From Afipia sp. GAS231 (GTDB taxonomy: Bacteria > Pseudomonadota > Alphaproteobacteria > Rhizobiales > Xanthobacteraceae): a DNA stretch of 64,000 nucleotides. Positions within the stretch are counted from its first letter, which is position 1; every line of letters starts with the position of its first letter. The notes below the pieces were generated by a model. It searched no databases, was not told where the DNA came from, and saw nothing but the letters and a program-made list of their open reading frames with translations. The position numbers were made by a program, and so were the translations under genes. The stretch spans positions 3,224,001 through 3,288,000 of the forward strand of contig NZ_LT629703.1 of NCBI RefSeq assembly GCF_900103365.1, in the 5' to 3' direction. Below, piece by piece: positions 42,146 to 50,791 of the stretch.

Positions 42146-44047
42146 TCACGAGTGCAGTTTGCGCGGCCGGCGGCTGGTGGTGGGCGCAGCGCCTGAGGTC
42201 TCGCTGAACAATTCGGCGAGCTTTTCGGTAATCGCACCGCCGAGTTCCTCGGCATCGACGATGGTGACGGCGCGGCGATAATAGCGCGTGACGTCGTGAC
42301 CGATGCCGATCGCGATCAGTTCGACCGGAGAGCGGGTCTCGATCTCCTCGATGATATGGCGCAGATGGCGCTCGAGGTAATTGCCGGGATTGACCGACAG
42401 CGTGGAGTCGTCGACCGGCGCGCCGTCCGAAATCATCATCAGGATCTTGCGCTGCTCGGCACGGCCAAGCAGGCGCTTGTGCGCCCAGTCGAGCGCCTCG
42501 CCGTCGATGTTTTCCTTCAGCAGCCCCTCACGCATCATCAAGCCCAGATTCTTGCGCGAACGGCGCCAGGGCGCGTCGGCGGACTTGTAGATGATGTGCC
42601 TGAGATCGTTGAGCCGGCCGGGATTGGCCGGCTTGCCGGCGGCGAGCCACGCTTCGCGCGACTGCCCGCCCTTCCAGGCGCGTGTGGTGAAGCCGAGAAT
42701 CTCGACCTTGACGCCGCAACGCTCCAGCGTGCGCGCCAGGATGTCGGCACAGGTCGCCGCCACCGTGATCGGGCGACCACGCATCGAACCGGAATTGTCC
42801 AACAGCAGCGTCACCACGGTGTCGCGGAAGGTCGCTTCCTTCTCGTGCATGAACGACAGCGGGTGATAGGGATCGGTCACCACGCGCGACAGCCGGGCGG
42901 GATCGAGGATGCCTTCCTCGAGATCGAACTCCCAGGCGCGGTTCTGCTGCGCCATCAGGCGGCGCTGCAGCCGGTTGGCCAGCCGCGCCACGATGCCCTG
43001 CAGGTGCGCGAGCTGCTTGTCGAGATAAGAGCGCAGCCGTTCCAGCTCATCATGGTCGCAGAGATCTTCGGCCGCGATCACCTCGTCGAATTTCGGCGCG
43101 AAGGCGTGATATTCCGGTCCGCGCGGTTCGTTGGCGCCGCGGGTATTCGGCCGCGTCGCCTCGCCCGGCGTCTCATCGTCGCCGAGTTCGCCGTCGTCGA
43201 AAGTATCGCTGGTGGAAGCCTGCGCGCTTTCCATCGCGCTCTCCGACATCTCGTCGGTAGAGGCCTGCGCCTGGTCGGCGCTCATTTCCTGCGCGGCATC
43301 CGAGTCGGGCGAGCCCTCGGCGCCGGACTGATCGTTCTCGCCGTCCTGATTCTCGTCGTCGTTCTCGTCGTCATCGGCGTCGGCATTGCGGTCGTCGCCG
43401 AGATCCAGCGCCGACAACAGGTCGTGCACGAGGTCGCCGAATTTCGCCTGGTCCTCCGTGACCCGGCTCAACTGGTCGAGCCGGGTGCCGATCTTGTCTT
43501 CCAGCGCCGGCCGCCAGAGATCGACCATCTTCTTGGCAGCCGCGGGCGGCGCCATGCCGGTCAGGCGCTCGCGCACCAGCATCGCCAGCGCGTCCGACAG
43601 CGGCGCGTCGGCGCGGTCGGTGATTTCGTCATACTTGCCGCGATGAAAGTGATCGTCGAGCATCGCGGTGAGATTCTTCGCAACCCCCGCCATCCGCCGT
43701 GAGCCGATGGCTTCGACGCGGGCCTGCTCGACCGCCTCGAACACGCCGCGCGCCTGCGGATTTCCCGGCATCAGCTTGCGGTGCACCTTGGGATCGTGAC
43801 AGGCGAGTTTCAGCGCGATGGAATCCGCATGGCCGCGCACGATCGCCGCGTCCCGCTTGGTCATCTTGCGGGCCGGCTCCGGCAGCCGCGCCTTGCCCGG
43901 CGCAAGGCCCGGTCGCTCGGCGGCGAACGACACTTCCAGTTCAGGCGCTTTCGCAATCGCGCGCAGGCACGACGTGACCGCACGCTTGAACGGCTCGGTC
44001 GGCGCTTCCTTCGATCCGGTGCGGAATTTGGAGTTGGATGTGCTCAT
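42146..44047 (-). CDS. cobT: Cobaltochelatase subunit CobT
   Basis: A 633-residue protein, normal length for CobT. It forms the AAA-type chaperone complex with CobS that drives cobalt insertion into hydrogenobyrinic acid diamide by CobN in the aerobic cobalamin pathway. The N-terminal part is helical, the middle (about residues 215-310) is very acidic with Asp/Glu/Asn runs, and the C-terminal von Willebrand A domain has the metal site DNSGSM (Asp417) and [10 protein letters not shown]. The ATG overlaps the TGA of the upstream acetyltransferase gene (ATGA). CobN is not in this window. Confidence 0.95.
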   Translation of the reverse strand: MSTSNSKFRTGSKEAPTEPFKRAVTSCLRAIAKAPELEVSFAAERPGLAPGKARLPEPARKMTKRDAAIVRGHADSIALKLACHDPKVHRKLMPGNPQARGVFEAVEQARVEAIGSRRMAGVAKNLTAMLDDHFHRGKYDEITDRADAPLSDALAMLVRERLTGMAPPAAAKKMVDLWRPALEDKIGTRLDQLSRVTEDQAKFGDLVHDLLSALDLGDDRNADADDDENDDENQDGENDQSGAEGSPDSDAAQEMSADQAQASTDEMSESAMESAQASTSDTFDDGELGDDETPGEATRPNTRGANEPRGPEYHAFAPKFDEVIAAEDLCDHDELERLRSYLDKQLAHLQGIVARLANRLQRRLMAQQNRAWEFDLEEGILDPARLSRVVTDPYHPLSFMHEKEATFRDTVVTLLLDNSGSMRGRPITVAATCADILARTLERCGVKVEILGFTTRAWKGGQSREAWLAAGKPANPGRLNDLRHIIYKSADAPWRRSRKNLGLMMREGLLKENIDGEALDWAHKRLLGRAEQRKILMMISDGAPVDDSTLSVNPGNYLERHLRHIIEEIETRSPVELIAIGIGHDVTRYYRRAVTIVDAEELGGAITEKLAELFSETSGAAPTTSRRPRKLHS

Positions 44048-44454
44048 AGCGCTTTCGTGAACCAATGGCGCGTGACGCCCTCAGGATACCCGTCGATTGA
44101 ACCGAATTCCTCATACCCACAGGCGCGGTAGAAGCCCGGCGCCTGAAAACTCATCGTATCCAGATAGGAACGTTTGGCCCCGAGCTTCCTCGCTTCGTCC
44201 TCGATCGCCTTGATCAGCCGCGTTCCGTAATCCTTGCCGCGAAGCTTCTGCTCCATCCAGAACAGCTGGATGAACAGCAGCGTGCTCCAGACTTCACCGA
44301 CAATCCCGCCGACGATCTCGTCACCTTCACGCAGCGAGACGGCGAGGCGCTTGTATTTCTGCTTCCCCATCTTTTCGCGGTTGTAGGCAATCAATCCGTC
44401 GAGCACCGCCTTCTTGGTCGATCCAATGGTGCGCTCGACGGAAATTTTCGGCAT
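44044..44454 (-). CDS. GNAT family N-acetyltransferase
   Basis: A 136-residue single-domain acetyltransferase. The acetyl-CoA pyrophosphate loop is seen as [20 protein letters not shown] (consensus Q/RxxGxG/A), followed by [18 protein letters not shown], the C-terminal strand and helix. The substrate is unknown. It lies three bases after cobS, and its TGA shares four bases with the cobT start, so all three are translationally coupled. A role in modifying the chelatase subunits or a cobalamin intermediate is only inference. Confidence 0.88.
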   Translation of the reverse strand: MPKISVERTIGSTKKAVLDGLIAYNREKMGKQKYKRLAVSLREGDEIVGGIVGEVWSTLLFIQLFWMEQKLRGKDYGTRLIKAIEDEARKLGAKRSYLDTMSFQAPGFYRACGYEEFGSIDGYPEGVTRHWFTKAL

Positions 44455-44457
44455 CGG

Positions 44458-45456
44458 TCAGCTCAGCGCCACGTTGACCGAACTCTCGGCCAGCTCCTGG
44501 TTGAAGCAGCGCTGATAGAATTCGGCCACCAGCGGCCGCTCCAGTTCGTCGCACTTGTTGAGGAAGGTGACGCGGAACGCGAAGCCGATGTCGGAGAAGA
44601 TATCGGCGTTTTCCGCCCAGGTGATCACCGTACGCGGGCTCATCACCGTCGACAGATCGCCGTTGGCGAATGCGTTGCGGGTCAGATCGGCGAGCCGCAC
44701 CATCTTGTTGACGATGTCGCGGCCTTCCTGCGTGCGATAGTGCTTTGCCTTCGCCAGCACGATCTCGACTTCCTCGTCATGCGCCAGATAGTTCAGCGTG
44801 GTGACGATCGACCAGCGGTCCATCTGGCCCTGGTTGATCTGCTGGGTGCCGTGATAGAGGCCCGAAGTATCGCCGAGGCCGACGGTGTTGGCGGTCGAGA
44901 ACAGGCGGAACGCCGGATGCGGCTTGATCACCTTGTTCTGGTCCAGCAGCGTCAGGCGGCCGGAAACTTCCAGCACGCGCTGGATCACGAACATCACGTC
45001 GGGACGGCCGGCGTCGTATTCGTCGAACACCAGCGCGATGTTGTGCTGCAACGCCCAGGGCAGGATGCCGTCACGGAATTCGGTGACCTGCTTGCCGTCG
45101 CGCACGACGATGGAGTCCTTGCCGACCAGATCGATGCGGCTGATGTGGCTGTCGAGGTTGACGCGCACGCAGGGCCAGTTCAGCCGTGCGGCGACCTGCT
45201 CGATATGGGTCGACTTGCCGGTGCCGTGATAGCCGGTGACCATGACGCGGCGGTTGTGGGCGAAGCCGGCGAGAACCGCGAGCGTCGTCGCGCGGTCGAA
45301 GCGGTAATCCGAATCGACTTCCGGCACATGCGGGTCGACTTCGGCATAGGCCGGCACTTCGAGATCGCTGTCGATTCCGAACACCTGCCGGACCGACACC
45401 TTCATATCGGGCAAACCGACGGGCTCCGTAACTTTGGTCATGGCGGCGGTCGTCAT
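44458..45456 (-). CDS. cobS: Cobaltochelatase subunit CobS
   Basis: A 332-residue AAA+ ATPase of the CobS type. Walker A is GYHGTGKST (residues 75-83) and Walker B lies in [11 protein letters not shown]; a sensor-like FSTANT follows. The short N-terminal part [17 protein letters not shown] is typical of CobS. It is the first gene of the unit cobS - GNAT - cobT - phytase-like. GGAGG precedes the ATG at 45456. Cobalamin-riboswitch elements were looked for upstream and not seen. Confidence 0.95.
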   Translation of the reverse strand: MTTAAMTKVTEPVGLPDMKVSVRQVFGIDSDLEVPAYAEVDPHVPEVDSDYRFDRATTLAVLAGFAHNRRVMVTGYHGTGKSTHIEQVAARLNWPCVRVNLDSHISRIDLVGKDSIVVRDGKQVTEFRDGILPWALQHNIALVFDEYDAGRPDVMFVIQRVLEVSGRLTLLDQNKVIKPHPAFRLFSTANTVGLGDTSGLYHGTQQINQGQMDRWSIVTTLNYLAHDEEVEIVLAKAKHYRTQEGRDIVNKMVRLADLTRNAFANGDLSTVMSPRTVITWAENADIFSDIGFAFRVTFLNKCDELERPLVAEFYQRCFNQELAESSVNVALS

Positions 45457-45759
45457 CAATCCTCCGAGGTCCCGGGCTGTTTCCCGAAACCAGATTTGCT
45501 GAGTGGCTGCGGATGGGGTCTGCCACAAACCTAGCAGAGAGCAACGGCCGGCAGAAGCCCGCGGCTCAATCAAAGTTCCGTTGCTTTATCATGGAGATAG
45601 GTGATGTGTCAGGTTTTTGGAGGGCTGCCCTGCGAATCACGCCGCACTTTCGCCACCCGGGCCGCCGACCGGGCTGATCTTGAGCCCCACGGGCACTTTC
45701 AACCCCGGTCCGGAGTTGTTAGGTCTGGATGCCGGCATCCCCACTGAAACAGGAACTCT
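45457..45759. other. Divergent region between cobS and dedA
   Basis: About 300 bases that must carry the promoters of both genes. It contains a short coding-like frame on the minus strand (45637-45738) and a T-rich piece GTCAGGTTTTTGG. No repeat and no riboswitch consensus were found. Confidence 0.4.
45637..45738 (-). CDS. Possible 33-residue small protein or gene remnant
   Basis: ATG at 45738 to TGA at 45637. The peptide contains GLKVPVGLKISPVGGPGGES, a pattern of small and hydrophobic residues with GC-rich third positions. A weak AGTGGGG lies upstream. It could be a true small gene upstream of cobS or the tail of a decayed one; no match was recognised. Confidence 0.25.
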   Translation of the reverse strand: MPASRPNNSGPGLKVPVGLKISPVGGPGGESAA

Positions 45760-46413
45760 GTGACCTCATTCCTTGATCCCCTGATCGCGTTCGTCTCAGA
45801 GCATGCCTGGCTGGCCTATCTCACGCTGTTTCTGGCGGCCCTGCTGGAAGCGGTGCCGGTGGTCGGCGCGCTGGTGCCGGGCTCGACCATCATTCTGGCC
45901 CTGAGCGCGCTGGTGCCGGGCGGAGAATTGAATCTATGGGGCGTGCTGGCCTCCGCCATTGCCGGCGCCCTGCTCGGCGACGGCACCGCCTACCTGGCCG
46001 GTCACCGCTCGCAACGCGAGATCCTCAACGTCTGGCCGTTAGCGAATTATCCAAATGTGGTCGCGCAGAGCGAAAGCTTTTTCACCCGCTGGGGCGCGCT
46101 GGCGGTGTTCTTTGCCCGCTTCGTGCCACCGATCCGCGCCTTCGTTCCGATCACAGCCGGCGCGCTCGGGATGCCGCCGATGAAGTTCTATGGCGTCAAC
46201 ATTCCCGCGATCCTGGTCTGGGCAATGGCCCATGTCCTGCCCGGTGTGCTGGCGGTATCGGTGCTGCATCAATATGGCCTGTCGCATCACGAGCATGTCG
46301 GCAAACATCTCTGGATGTGGGCGGTGGCGGGTGGCGCGCTGGTCGTGGCCTTTGGCGTCTGGACCATCCGGCGCCGCCACGGCGGCGGCATCATCGAGAC
46401 GGCAAAAAAGTAA
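45760..46413 (+). CDS. DedA family membrane protein
   Basis: A 217-residue polytopic inner-membrane protein starting at GTG with AGGA upstream. Typical DedA features are the re-entrant segment LLEAVPVVGALVPGSTIILAL, GALLGDGTAYLAGHR, and FFARFVPPIRAFVPITAGALGM, where the paired Arg and Pro are conserved. Relatives are undecaprenyl-phosphate or lipid transporters needed for envelope integrity. It converges with the HTH-citrate synthase gene. Confidence 0.9.
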   Translation: MTSFLDPLIAFVSEHAWLAYLTLFLAALLEAVPVVGALVPGSTIILALSALVPGGELNLWGVLASAIAGALLGDGTAYLAGHRSQREILNVWPLANYPNVVAQSESFFTRWGALAVFFARFVPPIRAFVPITAGALGMPPMKFYGVNIPAILVWAMAHVLPGVLAVSVLHQYGLSHHEHVGKHLWMWAVAGGALVVAFGVWTIRRRHGGGIIETAKK

Positions 46414-46427
46414 TCACGGGAAAATAA

Positions 46428-47639
46428 TCAGGCGGCGCCCCGTCCCGGCGCCGGACCGATATAGCGGGCGCGGGGCCGGATCAGTTTTCCGTGCTGCAAT
46501 TGCTCGCAGGCATGCGCGATCCAGCCGACCGTGCGGGCCATCGAAAACAGCACCAGTTCATGGCCGGGCGGGAGGCCGAGCGTGTGAATCAGCACCGCGA
46601 GCGCATAGTCGATATTGACGAATTCACCGGTCGCCTCCGCTATCCGCTCCGGAATTTCGTGGGTGAATTTGCGATCCGCACCCGAACGCGCCAATGCCTC
46701 CAGCAGGGCTTTTGCGCGGGGATCGCCGAGCTTGTAGACGCCATGGCCGAAGCCCGCAAAACGCTCGCCGAGCGCGACGCGCTCGCGGATCATAGGCGCA
46801 ACCTCGCCACCTGCCAGCGTCTTCAGGAGCTGCGCCGCCAGCACGCCGGCGCCGCCATGTTTTGGGCCCTTCAGCGCGACGAGGCCTGCAATAACGGAAT
46901 CATAGAGGTTCAAGCCGGTCGATGCCGCGCAGCGCACCGTGAAGGTCGAGGCATTCAGTTCGTGATCGGCCAGCAGAACCAACGCGCGGCGGATCAGATC
47001 GGCGGCGTGCTTGTGGTCCGGCGCCCACACCCGCGCGATCTGGATATGCAGCGGCTTTGGCGATGATTTCGCGTTCAGCATGGTCGCGACCAGAAGGCGC
47101 ATGATGCGGCCACCGACCATCGCGCGGCCCTCGGGCGCGCGGGTGAAGGCGCGCGGATCGGCCGCGGCGGCGAGCGCCAGAACGGCAATCGCGCGATCGA
47201 TCGCATTGGCCCCGCGCGTGGCTTCGGCCACCGCGCGCATTTCGTCGGAGAAGCTGGGGCAATTGTCCTGTTCGAACGGATCGGCACCGGTGACATCCCA
47301 CAACAGCGTCGCGGCATGTTCCAGCGTGTCGCGCTCGGCGAGGTCGACGCAATTGACGCCGCGATAGATCGGGCCGTCCTCGGTGATGGTCGCGACCGAC
47401 GAATCCAGCACCGGCAGGTCAGCGTCGAAACTTCGCAACCCCCGCGGTTCCGGCGACGGCGTCCGCCGCTCTTTCAGGGTGCGGACATCCTCGGCCCGAT
47501 AGCGGTGGCTGCGCGAATCCTGCGACGGCTCGGAGCGGATCAGCCCGCGGCTGACATAGGCATAAAGCGTCGCCTGCGAGATCGCGAGTTCGGCGGAGGC
47601 CTCGCGGGCGGACAGATAGAGGCCGGCGGATTTTTTCAT
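46428..47639 (-). CDS. Citrate synthase family protein with N-terminal helix-turn-helix domain
   Basis: A 403-residue fusion. Residues 1-60 form a MerR-like DNA-binding domain: YLSAREASAELAISQATLYA, RGLIRSEP and RSHRYRAEDV. The rest is a type II-like citrate synthase: DHELNASTF carries the first active-site His, GFGHGVYKLGDPRA the second (Gly replaces the Arg that normally follows the His), and NIDYALA the catalytic Asp position. It may be an enzyme that senses its own substrate and binds DNA, or a regulator derived from the enzyme. It is divergent from a second paralogue, with only 72 bases between. No Shine-Dalgarno site precedes the ATG. Confidence 0.85.
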   Translation of the reverse strand: MKKSAGLYLSAREASAELAISQATLYAYVSRGLIRSEPSQDSRSHRYRAEDVRTLKERRTPSPEPRGLRSFDADLPVLDSSVATITEDGPIYRGVNCVDLAERDTLEHAATLLWDVTGADPFEQDNCPSFSDEMRAVAEATRGANAIDRAIAVLALAAAADPRAFTRAPEGRAMVGGRIMRLLVATMLNAKSSPKPLHIQIARVWAPDHKHAADLIRRALVLLADHELNASTFTVRCAASTGLNLYDSVIAGLVALKGPKHGGAGVLAAQLLKTLAGGEVAPMIRERVALGERFAGFGHGVYKLGDPRAKALLEALARSGADRKFTHEIPERIAEATGEFVNIDYALAVLIHTLGLPPGHELVLFSMARTVGWIAHACEQLQHGKLIRPRARYIGPAPGRGAA

Positions 47640-47640
47640 A

Positions 47641-47670
47641 TTGATTTACATAATCAAGATTGATCAATCT
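47641..47670. promoter_or_regulatory. Candidate palindromic operator between the citrate synthase paralogues
   Basis: TTGATT-N5-AATCAA (47641-47657) is followed at once by the perfect palindrome AGATTGATCAATCT (47657-47670). Both lie within the AT-rich half of a 72-base divergent intergenic region. A MerR-type or HTH protein such as the one encoded on the left would be expected to bind such a site. Confidence 0.6.
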
Positions 47671-47711
47671 GTCGAGTAGGCCGACCTTTGAAACCACAAA
47701 GGAGACCTGCC

Positions 47712-48803
47712 ATGAACATTCGACTGTCCAAGACCCCGATCGGCCTCGACGGCGTTCCCGCTGCCGAAACCGTGCTCAGCCATGTCGACGGCGAGCGCGG
47801 CGAACTGATCATTGCCGGCGAGCGCGTCGGCGACCTCGCCCGAAAAACCGGCTTCGAGGGCGTCACCGCCCGCCTATGGAGCGGCGGCACCGGCCAGCCG
47901 ATCGGCGAGGCTGCGGTACGCGCCGCCCTGGGCGCCGGGCGCGAACGCGCCTTCGCACGGCTGCCGGGTCTGCTCGGCATCACCCGCGGGCTGTCGGTGG
48001 TCGACGGTTTCCGGGCGGCAATCGCCGGGCTGCGCGTAGAAGCCGGACTGACGCACGAAGCCACGATCGTCGGCGCATTTCCGGTGATCGCCGGCGCGCT
48101 GGTGCAGCGCTCAAAAGGCAGCGATCCGGTCGCGCCCAATCCTAACGCCAGCCATGCCGCCGACACGCTGTCGATGATGCTGGGCCGCAAGCCCGACCCC
48201 GGCGAGGTCGCAGCCCTCGACGCCTACTTCGTCACGGTGTGCGATCACGGCATGAACGCCTCGACATTTACGACCCGCGTCGTGGCCTCGACGCAGGCCG
48301 ACCTGTTCGCAGCCGTGACCGCCGGCTACTGCGCATTGACCGGACCGCTGCACGGCGGCGCGCCGGAGCCGGTGCTGGAAATGCTGGATGCGATCGGATC
48401 GGCTGAGCGGATCCAGCCCTGGGTCGACAGCGCGCTGGCGCGCGGCGAGCGGCTGATGGGCTTTGGTCATCGCGTCTATCGCGTCCGCGATCCGCGCGCC
48501 GACGTGCTGAAGCACGCGATCGAACGGCTCGCCGGCGGCGGCACCGATTTGCCGTTCGCGAGCGAGGTCGAGGCCTATATTCGAAGCGCGCTGCGGCGGA
48601 AAAATCCGGAACGGCCGCTCGACACCAATGTGGAGTTCTTCACCGCGATCCTGCTCGACACGCTGAAAATCCCGCGGCAGGCGTTTACACCTATATTTGC
48701 GGTGGCGCGCGCCGCCGGCTGGACCGCACATGCCCGCGAGCAGCAGCGCGGCGGCAGGCTGATAAGGCCGAGTTCGGCCTATGTCGGGCCGATGCCGGAG
48801 TGA
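47712..48803 (+). CDS. Citrate synthase/methylcitrate synthase family protein
   Basis: A 363-residue citrate-synthase-fold protein without the DNA-binding arm. Active-site His regions are DHGMNASTFTTR and GFGHRVYRVRDPRADVL. The catalytic Asp position reads NVEFFTAILL, that is Glu in place of the usual NVDF, which is unusual. The fold is complete, ending with WTAHAREQQRGGRLIRPSS. GGAGA precedes the ATG at 47712. Together with the divergent gene it may form a hetero-complex; the substrate (oxaloacetate or another 2-oxo acid) cannot be read from the sequence. Confidence 0.87.
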   Translation: MNIRLSKTPIGLDGVPAAETVLSHVDGERGELIIAGERVGDLARKTGFEGVTARLWSGGTGQPIGEAAVRAALGAGRERAFARLPGLLGITRGLSVVDGFRAAIAGLRVEAGLTHEATIVGAFPVIAGALVQRSKGSDPVAPNPNASHAADTLSMMLGRKPDPGEVAALDAYFVTVCDHGMNASTFTTRVVASTQADLFAAVTAGYCALTGPLHGGAPEPVLEMLDAIGSAERIQPWVDSALARGERLMGFGHRVYRVRDPRADVLKHAIERLAGGGTDLPFASEVEAYIRSALRRKNPERPLDTNVEFFTAILLDTLKIPRQAFTPIFAVARAAGWTAHAREQQRGGRLIRPSSAYVGPMPE

Positions 48804-48845
48804 GAATGCGACGGCGTTGAACGGCGGCGGAGCCGCAAACTCCGC

Positions 48846-48987
48846 CGTCGTCCCTGCCTAGTGCGCAATTGCGCACGGGCGCAGGGACCCACAACCACAG
48901 GCTTGTCTTGTTGAGTGAAAGTCGGCGACCGGCTGTCTAATATCGATAGGCCGCGGCGTATGGGTCCCTGCGTACGCAGGGACGACG
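48846..48987. repeat. Intergenic palindrome, family C, with GCAATTGC island in one half
   Basis: Left half CGTCGTCCCTGCC...GGGCGCAGGGACC with the island GTGCGCAATTGCGCAC (48861-48876); right half TATGGGTCCCTGCG / CGCAGGGACGACG without insert. The gap contains GATAGGCCGCGGCGTATGGG, a module also found in families C and D elsewhere. Confidence 0.88.
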
Positions 48988-49007
48988 CAAGATTTTCGTT
49001 CGGCGCG

Positions 49008-49655
49008 CTACGCGCCGCGGACCACGGTCTTGAGATAATTATACGCCTTGATGATCTCGATCAGGCGATCCTCGGTGGAGCGGTCGCCGCCATTGGCGTC
49101 GGGATGGTGCTGCTTGACCAGCGCCTTGTACTTCGCCTTGACGTCTTCCAGCGTCGCTTCCGCCGTGAGGCCCATCACCTGCAGCGCCTTGCGCTCGGCG
49201 TTCATGATCTTGCGGGTCTCGGCCTTGGCTTCAGCGCCCGGACCGGGCCGCCAGCGGCCACGCCCGTTGAGCTCGGAGAACATGCTGAACGGATCGGCCG
49301 CGCCGTCCATTTCCTCGGCGGCAAGCTTGCCCTTCTTGCCGGCGGTATTGGCGCCCATCTTCCAGGTCGGACGGTGGCCGGTCAGCGCATCCTTCTGGTA
49401 GCGCGCGACGGCGTCGGCATTCATGCCCTGGAAGAAATTGTAGTTCTGATTGTACTCGCGGACGTGATTGAGACAGAAGTGGAAATACTCGCGCGAGTTC
49501 TCGCGGCCCTTCGGCGCGCGGTGCGGGCCCTTGTTCGGGCAGCCCGCCCACTCGCACATGGCGGCTTCCTCGCGCGCCTGCGCCTGCTGCTTCGCACTCA
49601 CCTTGTTGGGCTTGATGCGAATGGAATCGAAGAACTTGGATGAATCAATCGGCAT
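49008..49655 (-). CDS. J domain-containing protein
   Basis: A 215-residue protein. The C-terminal J domain (about residues 160-215) has VMGLTAEATLEDVKAKYKAL and the catalytic HPD in KQHHPDANGG, which stimulates a DnaK-type ATPase. The N-terminal part has two Cys-containing segments (CEWAGCPNKGPHRAPKGRE, FHFCLNHVREYN) that could bind a metal. This J-protein is typical next to bolA in Rhizobiales. It is divergent from bolA across 110 bases. Confidence 0.88.
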   Translation of the reverse strand: MPIDSSKFFDSIRIKPNKVSAKQQAQAREEAAMCEWAGCPNKGPHRAPKGRENSREYFHFCLNHVREYNQNYNFFQGMNADAVARYQKDALTGHRPTWKMGANTAGKKGKLAAEEMDGAADPFSMFSELNGRGRWRPGPGAEAKAETRKIMNAERKALQVMGLTAEATLEDVKAKYKALVKQHHPDANGGDRSTEDRLIEIIKAYNYLKTVVRGA

Positions 49656-49765
49656 GGCTGACTTTGACTACGCAATGCCCGAGGCTTCAAGTCTTGACAT
49701 TGCGAATACCTCTCTCTCGATACACCCATTGACGGAAGACGGAAGCAGACGTATCTGCCGCCATC

Positions 49766-50041
49766 ATGAACACCAGGGACGCTATCATAAACAAGTTGCG
49801 TGAAGCTTTCGTGCCGGAAAGCCTCGACGTTGCGGACGAATCGCATCTGCATGAGGGCCACGCCGGCCACAGGCCGGGCGGCGAGACACATTTCAGGGTT
49901 TATATCGTATCTCCGGCCTTCGAAGGGAAGAGCCGGATCGAACGTCACCGCATGGTGAATACGACCTTGGAGGCGGAACTCAAGGGCTCCGTCCACGCGC
50001 TGGCGATCAAGGCACAAGCTCCAGGCGAAAAGCAGGGCTAA
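49766..50041 (+). CDS. bolA: BolA family protein
   Basis: A 91-residue protein of the BolA fold. It has NTRDAIINKLREAFVPESLD, then VADESHLHEGH with the His cluster that binds iron-sulfur clusters with monothiol glutaredoxins, and ETHFRVYIVSPAFEGKSRIE. It probably acts in iron-sulfur cluster trafficking or stress control. The ribosome binding site is weak. It is divergent from the J-protein gene. Confidence 0.92.
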   Translation: MNTRDAIINKLREAFVPESLDVADESHLHEGHAGHRPGGETHFRVYIVSPAFEGKSRIERHRMVNTTLEAELKGSVHALAIKAQAPGEKQG

Positions 50042-50220
50042 ACGCCGCAGCACTGGCGCGCCGGTCAGGTGCGGGTCTTGTGGCTTTCGCGCAAGATCGC
50101 GCAGACGCCTGCGCCATTTTGATTTATGCTGAGTAACAACCAGGCGGTGGACGCAATTCCCGGGATATAGCGGGTCGGGCACGACCCCTTTAGGCCATCG
50201 CCGGTCCGCGGGGTCGTCCG

Positions 50221-50676
50221 ATGCCGTATTGGGCACGCTTCAGATGGGTCGCAGCCATGACGGCGCTGGCTGCGCTCGCCTCGGCCAGGGCACTGGACAA
50301 GGCCCAGGCGCTGGATATGCCGAGCCCCTTTGTGCAGGAAGTGCTGGTCAAGAGCATTCTCGTCACGCTCAACGACGCCGTGGCCGCCGACAACTTCACG
50401 GTGCTCCACGCCAAGATATCAAAACCGTTTCGCGAGCAGTTCCCACCCGAAAAACTACGTACCGTCTTCAAGGACCTGATCGACAAGCATGCCGTGTTCG
50501 ACGCTGTGGTGGCGAGCCCGGTCGTTGCCGACGAGGACGCGAAGATCGACGAGCAGGGCGTGCTGCGCCTGAAAGGCCATTTCGACACCGCGCCCAAGAA
50601 GGTGAAATACCAGCTCGGCTTCATTCCCTCCGACGGCGCCTGGAAGCTCAGCGGCGTTACCATCGATATCGAATAA
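50221..50676 (+). CDS. Exported protein of unknown function
   Basis: A 151-residue protein with an N-terminal hydrophobic export segment (WVAAMTALAALASARA). The mature part has LNDAVAADNFTVLHAKIS near the front and a strand-rich rear, KVKYQLGFIPSDGAWKLSGV, consistent with a small alpha+beta protein of the NTF2-like or cystatin-like type. The family was not recognised. An ATG at 50257 would shorten the signal peptide. It is preceded by 180 bases without a visible feature. Confidence 0.7.
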   Translation: MPYWARFRWVAAMTALAALASARALDKAQALDMPSPFVQEVLVKSILVTLNDAVAADNFTVLHAKISKPFREQFPPEKLRTVFKDLIDKHAVFDAVVASPVVADEDAKIDEQGVLRLKGHFDTAPKKVKYQLGFIPSDGAWKLSGVTIDIE

Positions 50677-50680
50677 CCAT

Positions 50681-50756
50681 CGCGTTTTTGAGCGAAGCAT
50701 GCTCTCGGACTTGATCCGAGGGTGGCCGCCGGTTCGCGCCAAGAAAACGCGTCAAA
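50681..50756. repeat. Intergenic repeat, family G, with nested hairpin
   Basis: CGCGTTTTTGAGCGAAG and CCGGTTCGCGCCAAGAAAAC match the copy at 18679-18729 in reverse orientation. About 25 bases with the stem CTCGGA / TCCGAG (50704-50720) interrupt it. Confidence 0.65.
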
Positions 50757-50791
50757 CAAAAAAAGTAGACCCAATCAGAACCGACAGCGCT

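Noticed and set aside
45457..45759. Cobalamin riboswitch upstream of cobS
   Set aside because: I looked for the B12-box type core and the conserved flanking helices and did not find them on either strand.
50042..50220. Possible small gene between bolA and the exported protein gene
   Set aside because: The frames are short and no ribosome binding site or conserved-looking pattern was seen.
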